Shown: one piece after another, positions 48,345 through 59,025 of the stretch
Layout of the letters: every line of letters starts with the position of its first letter
How positions within the stretch are numbered: the stretch's first letter is position 1
Assembly (NCBI RefSeq): GCF_000372725.1
Contig: NW_005196094.1
Coordinates: 152,658 to 216,657, forward strand
Origin: Emiliania huxleyi CCMP1516
Taxonomy: Eukaryota; Haptophyta; Isochrysidales; Noelaerhabdaceae
Reading direction: 5' to 3'
Length of the DNA stretch: 64,000 nucleotides
Notes under the pieces: model-generated
Told to the model about the DNA's origin: nothing
The model's input: the letters and a program-made list of their open reading frames with translations, nothing else
Databases searched by the model: none
Position numbers and translations under genes: made by a program

Positions 48345-48471
48345 GTGTGGAGCGAGAGAGGACGCGCTCGAGGAGCTCCGAGGGGAGGTCGAGGAGGCGT
48401 GCGGGCGGCGGCGTGTCTGGCGAGGGGGCGGCGGTGGCGGCGGTGGCGAGGCGGCGCGAGCGGCGGCACAT
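48345..48471 (-). CDS. F-box protein N-terminus (partial, cut by the gap)
   Basis: From an ATG at 48471 the minus strand reads MCRRSRRLATAATAAPSPDT and then ARLLDLPSELLERVLSRST, a good start of an F-box, before the gap. Only about 42 residues are visible. Confidence 0.45.
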
Positions 48472-48777
48472 CGCGAGTTTTTGTTGGAGAAGGAGATTGC
48501 AGATTGGGCTCCCCGGCCCTCGCTGGATGTGAGGCTAATGATTGCACTCCAAGTGCTCCAAGTGCTTGGGTTTGTACTATTAACAACGAAGGCGCTCTCA
48601 AAAAAGAGAAGGGAAATCCCTCGCACGAAGCCCAGCCCCCCTCCGTGTCGCGATGCGCTCCCCGCTCCCGTTGGGAGAAGGACAACAAAGCTCCCTCGCA
48701 CGAAAAGAAGTAAACCAATTTTTATGGCGGGCAGCATCAGAATGCTTACCCTTCACACCGAGACTCTTTTCCAGCCC
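48472..48777. repeat. intergenic with partial family 3 repeat
   Basis: About 48495-48570 matches family 3 (GGGCTCCCCGGCCCT) joined to the ACTCCAAGTGCTCCAAGTGC block that also occurs at 39238-39258. No gene seen. Confidence 0.5.
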
Positions 48778-49250
48778 TCACCTGCTCTCCGCCATCCGCA
48801 CTGCGCGCTCCACCAGTCTCGCCGCGCCTTGGGCACCCGAGTCGCGCCTCGCCATCGCGTCTGCCATCTCCGCGGCGCGGCGCGGCGTCTCCGGGTCGTC
48901 GAGCACGCCGCGCATGGCGGCGAGCAGCGACGCGGCGGTGCACTCGGACAGCGGCAGCGCGGCCCCGAGTCGGAGCGCCGCGACCCTCGCCGCGTTTTGC
49001 GGCTGGTCCCAGGCGACGTGCAGCGCGACCACCGGCACCCCGCTGCCGCAAGCCTCGGAGATGGAGTTGGCGCCGCCGTGGCACACGAGGAGGCGGCAGC
49101 AACGGTGCGCCAGCAGCGCGCGCTGCGGCAGCCACGGCGCGGTGCGCACATTCGGCGCCCCGGAGGAGGAGGAAAAAGTGGTCTTCCAGATCGCGGGCAG
49201 CCCGAGCGAGGCCAGCGCGTCTCGCACGGCGCCGTCCTTGTTCTCGAAGG
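48778..49250 (-). CDS. UDP-glycosyltransferase, C-terminal fragment
   Basis: The minus-strand frame from about 49250 to the stop at 48778 carries the donor-binding half of a GT1 enzyme: APWLPQRALLAHRCCRLLVC, HGGANSISEACGSGVPVVAL, WDQPQNAARVAAL and LGAALPLSE. This is the PSPG-like box that holds the UDP-sugar. The acceptor-binding N-terminal half (about 250 residues) is absent, because upstream lies a tandem repeat array and then the opposite-strand transporter gene. It is either a truncated gene, an exon stranded by misassembly, or a pseudogene. Confidence 0.65.
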
Positions 49251-49735
49251 GTGATCCCCCGAGATTGCACGAGATTGCACGAGATTGCACGAGATTGCAC
49301 GTGCCAGGGGTCTGTCTTCTCGAAGGGTGATCCCCCGAGATTGCACGAGATTGCACGAGATTGCACGTGGCAAGGCTCCGTCTTCTCGAAGGGTGATCCC
49401 CCGAGATTGCACGAGATTGCACGAGATTGCACGTGGCAAGGCTCCGTCTTCTCGAAGGGTGATCACCCGAGATTGCACGAGATTGCACGAGATTGCACGT
49501 GGCAAGGCTCCGTCTTCTCGAAGGGTGATCCCCCGAGATTGCACGAGATTGCACGAGATTGCACGAGATTGCACGTGCCAGGGGTCTGTCTTCTCGAAGG
49601 GTGATCACCCGAGATTGCACGAGATTGCACGAGATTGCACGTGCCAGGGGTCTGTCTTCTCGAAGGGTGATCACCCGAGATTGCACGAGATTGCACGAGA
49701 TTGCACGTGCCAGGGGTCTGTCTTCTCAAAGGGTG
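49241..49735 (+). repeat. higher-order tandem repeat array, 66/76-bp units
   Basis: Eight units begin TTCTCGAAGG (last TTCTCAAAGG) at 49241, 49317, 49383, 49449, 49515, 49591, 49657 and 49723. Units are 66 or 76 bp because an inner 10-bp word GAGATTGCAC occurs three or four times. Two unit types alternate in their middle (GTGCCAGGGGTCTG or GTGGCAAGGCTCCG). The proximal copy overlaps the start of the UGT exon. On the minus strand every unit contains a GTGCAATC and a TTCGAG that could act as donor and acceptor. Confidence 0.9.
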
Positions 49736-49839
49736 GGGTCGCACCCAGCGGGCCACGCCCCTCCCGGACTCCTCCCTGGCGGACGCCCTCGTCTCGCGAC
49801 CCCCACTCACCCTCCTCTTCCTCCTCTTCCTCCGCGCAG

Positions 49840-51662
49840 GCACGGCCATGAGCGCCATGCTGCTCTGGTCCTCCCTCTGGTCGCTGCTCTTTTCCGCCGT
49901 CTCCACAGTCACCACCTCGGAGCTCGCCGGCGCTCGCTCCTTCCTCTCGCGCCACCCCGAGGCGTGGTCGCCACTCTGCCTCGTCTCCATCTGCTCGAGC
50001 CTCGGCACCTTCTTCGTCCTCTACACCATCCAGCGCTTCGGTCCGCCTACCCCGCCTCGCACCCTCGGGAGGCGAAGGAGCGAGCCTCGAGCCTCGACCC
50101 CTCGTAGGCCCTCTCGCCTTCGCCTCCATCTCCACCGTCCGGCAGCTCTTGTCCTCCATCCTCTCCATCGTCGTCTTCCATCACTCGGTCCACCTCCTCC
50201 AGGCCGTCGGCCTCCTCGTCACCTTCGGCTCGCTCGGCGCGCCGAGCCGCCCATTACCCCGCACCGCCACCGCCCCGCACCGCCCCACCAACCCGCACCG
50301 CCCCTCCACCCCGCCCCGCCCCGCCACCGCATGCCCGGCCGACCCTCCCTCCCCGCCCTCTCCAACCCGAAGGCATGATGATTCGCATCAAGCGGTACGA
50401 GCGCGCCAAGTCTGCGGGCAAGGGCAGCTTGGGGGACAACAGGAGAGCGAGCGGCGCCGAGGAGCAGGGCGCGGAGCCTGCCGAGCCGCTCCCGGACTGC
50501 ACTGCCAAGTGGTCGCCGCAGCGCAAGGCGCTCGGTGTCTCCATCTTCGTCACCTCCCTCTCCTTGTGCAAGACGGTGCTGCTGCGCGGCGCACTGCAGA
50601 GCACTTCTGGGCACGACGCCACCGGGCACGTGGTTCGCACGACCGGCATCGCCTACTCTGCGACGTCGTGCGCGGTGCGAACCGCCCTCGGCGACGCCGC
50701 CCTCCCCCCCACCTCCCAGGCCCACTCGCCCACGCCCCGCCCCGCAGGTGACCATCCTCTGCCTCACCGGCGTCTTCATCCTCCGCCCCTCCCTCTTCCG
50801 CGTCCCCGAGCGCGCCGCCGCAAAGTCGCTCGCGCTCATCATCGCTATCGCCATTGCAGACCTCGCCACCGCCAACGCCGCCGCCGCGCGCCTGCCCGCG
50901 GCCTTGCAGCCGCTGACCCTCGCCTTGGGCCCGATCTTCACTGTCGCGCTCGAGAGCGCCTTCGGCTGCCACCTGAAGCGGCCGCTGCAGTACGCCGCCG
51001 CTGCCGGCATCACCGTCGGCGGGTTCCTCGTCGCGTATGGCCGCCGCCCCACCGGCCCCGGCGCGGTGCAGCCGGCCGGCATCGCGCTCGCCCTCGTCGC
51101 CGCGATGGCCTCGGCCAGCAAGTACGTGCTGCTGCGCAGGGAGCGCAACCGGCGAGGGCTCGGCCTCGCCTCGCTCGTCTTTTGGGTCGACATGCCCGCC
51201 TTCACCGTCTGCACCGCCATCGCCCTCTGCGACGGCGAGTTCAAGACGCTCGTCGATGCGCTTGTCGACGGCGGCCCCGCGCTCTCGGCGCTGCTCTTCG
51301 TCGCGGCGTGCGTCAGCGGCGTCGGCTTCGGGTCGCAGGTCTTCGCACTGCGCTTCCTCTCGGCGCTCGACTTGTCCGCCGTCAACTCGGCCGCGCACTT
51401 GCTGTACGCTCTCGCCGCGCTGCGTCTACCGACCCTAGTCAGCTTGGGCGTTGGGGAGCCTCCCGAGGGCGGCTCGCCCGCGCCCTCCTCGCCCAGCCTC
51501 CTGGCGGCGGGTCTGCTCGTCGCGCTCGGCTCGCTGACCGCGCACTGGAGGCTCCGTTACTCGAGGGCGGCTCGCTCGGCGGCGGCGCGCTGCGTCGCGA
51601 CACAGCTAGCGACCGACGAGAGCGACTTACGGCGGGGGCCGCGAGGATCGGCGAGGTACTGA
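49840..51662 (+). CDS. UAA transporter C-terminal part fused to a TPT/EamA-like transporter
   Basis: After a CAG acceptor at 49838-49839 the frame resumes the UAA family: SAMLLWSSLWSLLFSAVSTV, FLSRHPEAWSPLCLVSICSS, TFFVLYTIQRFG, then across a GT-AG intron LAFASISTVRQLLSSILSIV and VGLLVTFGSL. A GC-AG intron (50237-50372) joins this to MMIRIKRYERAKSAGKGSLG, the usual basic tail. The same exon then runs into KWSPQRKALGVSIFVTSLSL, and after another intron a second drug/metabolite transporter unit follows: VTILCLTGVFILRPSLF, SLALIIAIAIADLATANAA, LTLALGPIFTVALES, ITVGGFLVAYGRR, LVAAMASASKYVLLRR, LLFVAACVSGVGFGSQVFAL and LDLSAVNSAAHLLYALAAL. One continuous transcript would give a double transporter; two genes with a missed boundary are also possible. 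Confidence 0.6.
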
Positions 51663-52430
51663 CGACAGTGTGTTGTGTTCCACCCGTGCGCGGTCTGCCC
51701 TCCCCCCTTGGCGGGCGGGACGGTGTTCGGTGTACGATCGCGAAGCAAGGTGCTGGGAAGCGACAAGTGAGTCATAGAGAGATGTGTGCGTGCCGCGTGT
51801 GCGCCACGTTCGTTGCAGTGTGCATGTCTGGGCGCGCACACACGGCACTCGCGGGCGTGGAGGGGAGGAGAGAAAAGAGAGCTGAGAGGTGTGCGTGAGT
51901 GAAGAGTTAGAAGAGAGAGAAGACCTCAAAGCATCAAACACGAAACTCGAAAGTGCTAGTGATAAGTGTCTCCCGGCCGCGCGTGCGCCGCCGGCGGCGC
52001 CGCGCTGCACCATGGCAAGTGTCGCCCCGTGTGTGGCCGTGCGAGGTGCGCGGTGTGCTCGACCTCGACGCTCGAGCGCGGCGCGTGTGTGTCGGTGTGC
52101 GTGAGTGTGTGTGTGTATTTGCCCTTGAAGCATATGAACACCATGAAGGCGCGAAGAAGGTTCATCAGTTCATCACCGACCGTGCTGACAAAATTGTTCA
52201 TCGGTTTTCAAAGCGGACGGAAACACTGGCTAGCCACCATGGAAACGAGAAGAGACGCAACACTCGGCTCGAACCCGTTCTGCCAAAATACAACGACGAC
52301 CCCTCCACCCCCCCCCCCCCGCACATTTGCGATTCGACCAATTTTCAGACAGCGAGACGACCACAGGCAGCAACCGTACTATGCATCATCTCCGGAGCGG
52401 GTCCTAAGCCGCGATTTGGGGCTGGCGGCT
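51663..52430. other. intergenic between convergent genes
   Basis: TG-rich segments lie at 52080-52115. The last 120 bp (52310-52430) are the ftsH 3' flank that is duplicated at 48.02 kb. No gene seen. Confidence 0.5.
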
Positions 52431-54617
52431 TCAGGCGGCGGCGAGCGTCGGCCTGACGATCCTCTCTCCCTTAGGGAGGCCGTCCGGGTAGAACTTCTTG
52501 ATGAGTGTCTCCATCTGCGTGTAGTCGATGGTCTCCTCCTCGAGAAGCATCTCGGTCAGCTCCTCCCAGATGTCGCGGTTGGCGAGCATCGTCTCCTTGC
52601 ACACCTCGTACGCGTCCGCCACCAGCTTGATGACCTCCTCGTTGATCCGGTTCTCAGTCTCTGCAGAGGCGCCCTGCGGCCCAAACCCGCCGTTGCCCTG
52701 GTCGCCCTCCCACGAGGTCGCGCCGAGCTCCTTCATCGAGTAGCCCCACTGCGTCACCATCCGCCGCGCGATGTTGCGCACCTGCTGCAGGTCGCCCGAC
52801 GCGCCCGTCGTCACCATGTCCTCCCCGTAGACGATCTCCTCGATGACGCGCCCCGCGAGCGCGACGGCGAGCTGACCCTTGAGGTAGCGCTTCGAGTAGA
52901 GGCCCGAGGACATCTGCTCCTCGGAGGGCGCGAAGAGGGTGAAGCCGCCCGCGCCGTTCGAGCGCGGCAGGATGGTCACCTTGGCCACCTGGTCGTAGTC
53001 CGGCGTGAGGGCGCCCATGATGGCGTGGCCCGCCTCGTGGTAGGCGACCAGCCGCTGCCGCTGCGGGAAGGAGGTGCCGGTCTGCTTGACCATGCCGACG
53101 GTGATGCGGTCGATGGCGTAGTCGACCTCGTCGTACCCGATCACCGTCTTGTCGTTGCGCGCCGCCACGATCGCCGCCTCGTTGAGCAGGTTGGCCAGCG
53201 AGGCGCCGGAGAAGCCCGTCGTCCGCTTGGCGATCATCATCATGTCCAGGTCGTCGGCGAGGGGCTTGCCGCGCGCGTGCACCTTGAGGATCTGGAGCCG
53301 CCCGTCCACGTCGGGAAGGTCGACGGGCACGCGCCGGTCGAAGCGGCCCGGCCGCAGCAGCGCCGAGTCGAGCACGTCCGCGCGGTTGGTCGCCGCGAGG
53401 ACGATGACGCCGCTGTTTCCGTCGAAGCCGTCCATCTCGGTGAGGATCTGGTTGAGGGTCTGCTCACGCTCGTCGCCGCCGCCGCCGCCGCCCTGGTTCC
53501 CGCCGGCGCGCTGCCGGCCGACCGCGTCAATCTCGTCGATGAAGATGATGCACGGCGCGTTCTTCTTTGCCTCGCCGAACAGGTCGCGCACGCGCGCCGC
53601 CCCGACGCCGACGAACATCTCGACGAACTCGGATCCCGAGGCGGAGACGAAGGGGACGCCCGCCTCGCCCGCCACCGCGCGCGCGAGCAGGGTCTTGCCT
53701 GTGCCGGGAGGGCCCTCCATCACCGCGCCGCGCGGGATCTTTGCGCCCAGCGCCGAGTACTTGCCCGGGTTCTTGAGGAACTCGACGATCTCCGTCAGCT
53801 CAAGCTTGGAGCCGTCGCAGCCGGCGACGTCGGCGAAGGTGACGCCGGTCTGGGGCTCCATCTGGATCTTCGACTTGGACTTGCCCATCCCCAGCGGGCC
53901 GCCCCCGCCGCCCATGCCGCCCATGCCGCCGCCTGGAGCGAGGGGCGCGCGGGGCGGGGCGGTGACGCTGGCGGGTGCGCACAGCCTCCCGGGGCTCCAC
54001 CCCCCTTCCGAGCCCCCACCCTAGCACCCCCTCGCCCCCAGCCAGCCAGACCGCCGTTTCTCTCTTCCCCTCGTCGTGCAGGGTTCTGCTCTCTCCTCGG
54101 GGCAAGCACCTGCGCCGCCACGGCTCTGGAGGAAGAAGAGGCCGCCGATGAGGAGGAGCGGGAAGGCGAGGTTGCCGAGGGCGCCGAGGAGGGCGCCGTC
54201 GTTGGCCGGAGGGGACTGCACCGCGAAGACCACATTCTTCTTGGTCAGGATCTTGACGAGCTCCGGCGTCTGCTCGGGCAGCACGAGCGCCTCATGCCGG
54301 TTGCCGTCCTTGTCGATGGCGAGCGCCTGCTTGCCGTCGGCTGCGAAGGAGACCTTCTCGACCTGGCCCGCCTCGATCGCGTCGAGGAAGGTCGAGTACG
54401 CCCAGGGCGAGGCGGGGCTGTCGGCCCGTGCCGCCGGCACAGATGCGAGCGCACCGAGCGCACCGAGCGCCGCACCGAGGTGCTGGCGACGCGCGTTCAT
54501 CGCCGGGGTGGCGAGCCGGACCTTGGCCGGGCGCAGCGCCGCGTGCGTGCCGGGAGCGTACGCGTCCGCGCCGAGGAGGCCGCAGCCGAGACCGAGGACC
54601 AGCTTAGAGTAGACCAT
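52431..54617 (-). CDS. ftsH: plastid (thylakoid) FtsH AAA+ zinc metalloprotease
   Basis: Membrane AAA+ protease that degrades damaged thylakoid proteins such as photosystem II D1. Exon 1 (54617-54110) and exon 2 (53932-52431) total 2010 nt (669 residues) with a GT-AG intron. The leader is bipartite: signal peptide [20 protein letters not shown] followed by AP (an ASAFAP-like site), then a basic transit region and a second hydrophobic stretch ending VPAARA, as for thylakoid delivery. A single visible TM ([16 protein letters not shown]) precedes the AAA domain: Walker A GPPGTGKT at 243-250, Walker B CIIFIDE near 298-303, and [12 protein letters not shown]. The zinc site HEAGH is at 468-472, with [11 protein letters not shown] holding the third ligand Asp. 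All catalytic residues are present. A Gly-rich insert ([10 protein letters not shown]) lies after Walker B. Confidence 0.93.
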
Positions 54618-54768
54618 TGCTGGGATCTTCCAAAGTGCCAATTGCCGAGACATTTCCGAACAAAAATAGAAAGCAAGCAAGGAAGGCGAGTGGGTGTGGT
54701 GAATCCGTGTGCACCACTGCCCGAGCGCCGGCGAAGTGGGAGTGTGAGCAGTGTGGCGTGGAGCCGCC

Positions 54769-55093
54769 TGCAAGTCCGCCTCCACAGAGAAGACGGGTCC
54801 GAGCAGCGGCATCGCCTTGCCGGCCGCAGAGATGGCGGCCGTCGGCTCGCGGACCTCGATCACAGGAGGCTCGGCGCCGGCCGGGACGATCTTGCCGACA
54901 AAGTCGCTCCACGCCTCTTGCACCGAGGCGATGGCATCGTCCGGCTTCTCGAGGTTCTACGGATGACGGCATGTATGTGCAGGGAACAGGGTGACGGCCG
55001 ACGCAGGCGGCACCCAGCAGCGGCAGCGGCTACACAGCACTGCTACTACTAGGTGCGTACCGGAAACGCATCCTTCAGAAACTTGGGCATCAT
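54769..55093 (-). CDS. small hypothetical gene or 5' extension upstream of ftsH
   Basis: The minus strand has ATG 55093 reading MMPKFLKDAFP, a GT donor at 55060, a GTAG acceptor at 54957, and then NLEKPDDAIASVQEAWSDFV with GKIVPAGAEPPVIEVREPTA and MPLLGPVFSVEADLQ. The splice is in phase and the wording is protein-like. After a possible GC donor near 54769 the frame stays open right into the ftsH start, in the same frame, so it could be an alternative ftsH 5' end. The separate leader of FtsH argues for a distinct gene. No domain recognised. Confidence 0.45.
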
Positions 55094-55844
55094 GACTGGC
55101 GGGCTGGCACGAGGGGCTTGCACGACGACTGGCGGCGTGCCGCCGACGACGAGCGCAGAGGCCTCTGCGCCTTCATTGCTGTCTCACATTATATAAACGC
55201 TGTCTCTCTGACAGCGGGTTTTGTTTTTGTTGTAAAAGTGGGCGATTGAGCTCATTCACAGCCTTGTGGCGCCCATATTCTTTTTCTCAGTTCGCTTGTC
55301 AAATTCTTTTTCTCGCCGGCGTGGGTGAAGCCATCTTGTCGTGGGTGAAGCCATCCGGGCGCTTTCTCAGTGACTTTCACGCGGCGGTGCCAGAGGCGCT
55401 GAAGGTCCACTCCACCCTCCGCCACCATGCTGTGCCATTCCTGACCTAGCCGTGCCTTGTCGTCTTAGCCTCTCGCTGTTGCTTCTCGCGCCGCAAGCTC
55501 TCACGGAGCTTTCCCCAGCCCGTGTTGGAGCGCGAGGGCAAGCATGAGCATGTTTGTATATGCTTTTCCGAGTAGTATCTATGTTATTTTTTTTGCGCTT
55601 GTCCAAAATATGGTCTATATTCTCGAAAATGGCAAGAATATGGCTCCAAATAGGGCCTTGCGATACAAGGTCAGTGATTTCGCCAAGTCGGGGGGCGTTC
55701 GGCCGTCGGGGTGGAGAAAGAAATTTGCGCGAAGCGGTGGAGGTACAAGTGTTCGCGAGAGAGTGGACCTGAGCAACGATATGACTTGGCGGCAAATGAT
55801 CGCAGTGGGCGTCAGAAGAGTCGTCCTGGACTGGGGAGTGTCCC
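55094..55844. other. intergenic, no gene seen
   Basis: Relatively AT-rich (about 55180-55340 and 55540-55650) with a duplicated GTGGGTGAAGCCATC at 55321 and 55339. A TATATAA-like motif lies at 55190-55196. No gene was recognised. Confidence 0.45.
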
Positions 55845-56335
55845 TTTGGTGATCGCTGCCTCGACCGGATCTGCCTGGCGGAGGCCAAAGAGTGCGCGCG
55901 CGAATCCTTTGGGTCCGAGGCCGCTGCGGACTCACCAGACTGGACCAAGTGCACTCGGAACCACGCCGCTGTGGCGGCCTGGTTTGATCTTGCCCGTGCT
56001 GGTGCAGTGGTGGCCGACAACGGCGCAGTCACGAGCATCGACTACAAGGTTGCTGGGAAGCGTCTCTGTCCAGCTGCGCGTGGGCGCACGTGCGCGGCAT
56101 CACACGAACGACCGCAACTACCATCCACCGCCAGGTGATGAAGGGAGCGACGCAGTGGTCCGACACGACTACACGCGAGCTCGAAGCTGTGCGGCGCCAC
56201 GAGTCTGGAGTGCTCGTGCGCGCCGCAGGCAACTGGTGGTGGGGCATCGTGGTCACGGGAGTTGCACACGGCGCACCCAGCACGTGGTGCGGCCACTCCC
56301 ACGCTGGCGGGGGCACACGCGGTGATGTGTGCATC
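55845..56335 (+). pseudogene. degenerate transposase-like fragment
   Basis: The plus strand reads DRCLDRICLAEAKECARESF and then AWFDLARAGAVVADNGAV up to GKRLCPAA, where the frame breaks at about 56075-56085. The continuing frame gives AHVRGITRTTATTIHRQVMK. The 'K-x-L-C-P-x-A ... G-I-T-R-T-T ... I-H-R' layout resembles the N-terminal DNA-binding part of DDE transposases found in algae. It lacks a start and a catalytic domain. Confidence 0.4.
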
Positions 56336-56434
56336 TGATTTGCTCGCAAAATTGACAAGTTTGCAGGCAAATTGTCTGAAAATTTGACATTTCAAATCCA
56401 TAAGAGTGACACTATGGATTCCGGGTGACACAGG

Positions 56435-57057
56435 TTTGTCTGCCCGCCTAATGGGTGGCAGGTGCCTCTGCTGCTGTGGCATGCCTCACGGCTGCGACTG
56501 GCCGGCGCCTCGGCGCGTCAGCTCGGCTTGGCGCAGCGATCATGGCCAGCGCAACTCGCCTGGACTCAACGCTCAGCCAGGAGCTCCCGCACGCGCTGGC
56601 GCGAGTCATGGCGCATGCAACGCGCAGCAATGCTCGCCTCGCCTCGCGCAAATGCGACCGTCCTCGCAGCCGACAGTCCACCGCCTGCTAAAGAAGCACA
56701 GCGACGAATGCGGCACCGGCGACGCATGGCAGGCTGGTCATGACGCAGTTATAGGGTGTTGTGTGCCGTCAGAGTGACTCTCTGTGTGTCAGGGATAGTC
56801 AGGGCCGTCCATCAGAGCTCCAGTAAGCTCGGAGACACCCCATTAGTGCGACTCGACCTCTTTGAGTCACTGCCTTCCCGGCGGTTTTGCTGTAGAGCCT
56901 CTACAACAAACTCACAACAAAATCGCGCTCTACATCGCTCTACAACGGAGGCGCCTCGTCACGCGGCGGATGTAGCAGCTCTACAGCTCTACAGCGCTCC
57001 AGAGCGCTCTACATCTCTACAGCTCTACAGCGCTCTACACTCTACATCCTCCCTCAG
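56435..57057 (+). mobile_element. truncated hAT-like family 1 copy
   Basis: It matches the 13.5 kb element from GCCCGCCTAATGGGTGGCAG to the terminus ending ATCCTCCCTCAG at 57057. The other end is missing. Compared with the full copy, the block after CACATCGC has small deletions. Confidence 0.8.
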
Positions 57058-57366
57058 CAGAGAGAGGCTGCGCCGAGAGAGAGAGGCTGGCTTGGGGGCA
57101 CAGGCCTTCAGAGGGTCGGCCCAGGTACCCTCTGAGCCGCTCGTGGATGGCCTCTCTTGGCACAGAGGGTAACCCTCTGAGACGAGCAGATCTGGGCCCC
57201 CTTGCCTCAGACGGACCCCCCCCCCCCCCCCTCTCATGCAACCCCGCAGTTTCAACTTCTACTTGTAAAATTCTACTTGTACGTACTCTCCTACTCTACT
57301 CTCCTACTCTCCTACTTGTAAACTCCAAGTTTCAGGCGCGCTGCGAACAACGCGCGAGGTCCGCGA
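57058..57366. other. short region upstream of the hydroxylase gene
   Basis: An imperfect dyad around GAGGGTNNNCCCAGGTACCCTCTGAG at about 57113-57180 is followed by CTACTTGTAAAATTCTACTTGT repeats (57256-57320) that could belong to a promoter or 5' UTR. Confidence 0.4.
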
Positions 57367-59025
57367 ATGGGCCGCAGCAAGAAGCCGCCCAGCCCGCCGT
57401 CAGAGAAGCGAACCCCGCCCTCCAAACCGGCCCGCCGCTGGGCGCTGCCGGCGGCGGCGGTGGCGATCGCGGCGGCGCTGCTGCCGCTGCTCGCGCTGCT
57501 CCGCGGTGACGCTGCGCCTTTGCTCCACGCCACAAACGTGAGTCAGCCGCTTAGACCACCGCTGTCGGACGGCCCGGATGCGAGGTCCGCGCTCCCCGAT
57601 GGGGAGAACTCTGTGGACCGCGGCTGGGCGCTCGGCGAGGGAGCTGCCTTGGAGGAGCGGCAGCGGCAGGTTTGCAGGCAGTGGGCGGCCGCCGGCGAGT
57701 GCGAGCGGAATCCCGCCGTTATGCGCCAATGCGCTGAGGAGTGCGGCGGATCGGGCGGAGGTGTTGCGGAGCCCACGGCGGCGACGGCGGCGGTGGCAGC
57801 GGTGGCGGATGGGGACGAGGACGCGCACTGCGGCGTGTGGGCGGCTGCGGGCGAGTGCGAGGCGAACCCCAACTTTATGCTGCGCAAGTGCCGGGCCTCC
57901 TGCGCCGATCGGCAGCCGGCGCTGCCCGCCGCCGACTCGTGGACGAGTACGGAGGAGTGCGCTCAGTGGGCGGGCAGCGGCGAGTGCGAGTCCAACTCGG
58001 CCTTCATGCTCACCAGCTGCGCCCGCAGCTGCGCCAAGGTGGCGAACGCGCACGACTCGTACCATGCCCGCTGTCCTCGGCCGGAGGGGTCGCAGCCAGC
58101 ACTCGTGCCGGGCGAGAAGAGCAGCACAGCGTGCGGTCCTCTTCGAGGACCAGGCCGCGAAGACACGCCATTCGCGCAATAGGCGCGATGAACAGCACCT
58201 TTGAGCGCGTCCTGCGCGAGTTTGCGCATCTCGGCCCCGAGCTGATCTCCGCCGACCCGCCCGTCCTGCTCTTCCACTCGTTCCTGTCGGCCGAGGAGGC
58301 GGACGCCTTCATCGCCCATGGAAAGGGAAAGTACACCGAGTCGCGGGGCGTTGGCGTCGACTCCGAGGGCCGCATGACCGACGTGAAGACGGAGATCCGC
58401 ACCTCGTCGCACACCTGGTGCCAGGAGGCGGAGTGCCTCGACGACCCGCTCGTCCAGCGCGTCACCGCCCGTGTCAGCGACGTTACGAGAACGCCCCCGG
58501 CGAACGGCGAGTTTGCGCAGCTCGTGTACTACAACTCGTGCCCCGAGCCGTCGCACCCGTCGTGCGCCTTCTATCGCCGGCACTCGGACTTTATCGCGGG
58601 CGACGTGCACCGCAACCAGGGCGTCCGCATCTACACCGTCTTTATGTACCTCAACGACGTCGAGGAGGGCGGCGGCACACGCTTCACGGACCTCCCGTCC
58701 GGCCAAATCACCACCGAGGCGCGGCGCGGCAAGGCCATCTTTTGGCCGTCGGTGCTGGCGGACGCGCCGTACACTGTCGACCCGCGCACGCACCACGAGG
58801 CGCTGCCGGTGACGCGGGGCGAGAAGTACGGCGCGCGCGGCCACAGCGCAACCAGCTCTCCCCATCCCACCATCCACCTCCCCGACGCCGTGCTGGCGCG
58901 TGCGAGAGGCATGCTCCCTCGGCCTCACCCCCCTCTCTCTGCCGCGGCTGCACGCAGGCGCGAACATATGGATTCACCAGTTCGACTTCAGGACGCCCTA
59001 CGCCAAGGGCTGCACGATGAATTGA
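57367..59025 (+). CDS. prolyl 4-hydroxylase with three ShKT domains
   Basis: Secretory-pathway 2-oxoglutarate/Fe(II) dioxygenase that hydroxylates proline in wall or glycoprotein substrates. Exons 57367-58111, 58183-58830 and 58958-59025 total 1461 nt (486 residues). Both introns have GC donors (58112-58182 and 58831-58957). A short basic N-terminus and the TM anchor ALPAAAVAIAAALLPLLALL (residues about 28-48) predict a type II membrane protein. Three ShKT-like modules follow: CRQWAAAGECERNPAVM, CGVWAAAGECEANPNFML and CAQWAGSGECESNSAFML, each ending in a Cys pair. The catalytic domain has FHSFLSAEEADAFI, the iron ligands in RRHSDF (H-x-D), GGGTRFTDLPS, FWPSV, HHEALPV and GEKYGANIWIHQF. The downstream His and Lys for iron and 2-oxoglutarate are present. 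Confidence 0.88.

Noticed and set aside
49241-49735. CRISPR-like array of short repeats
   Set aside because: There are no variable spacers: the whole unit repeats, with only a change in the number of inner 10-bp words. The genome is eukaryotic.
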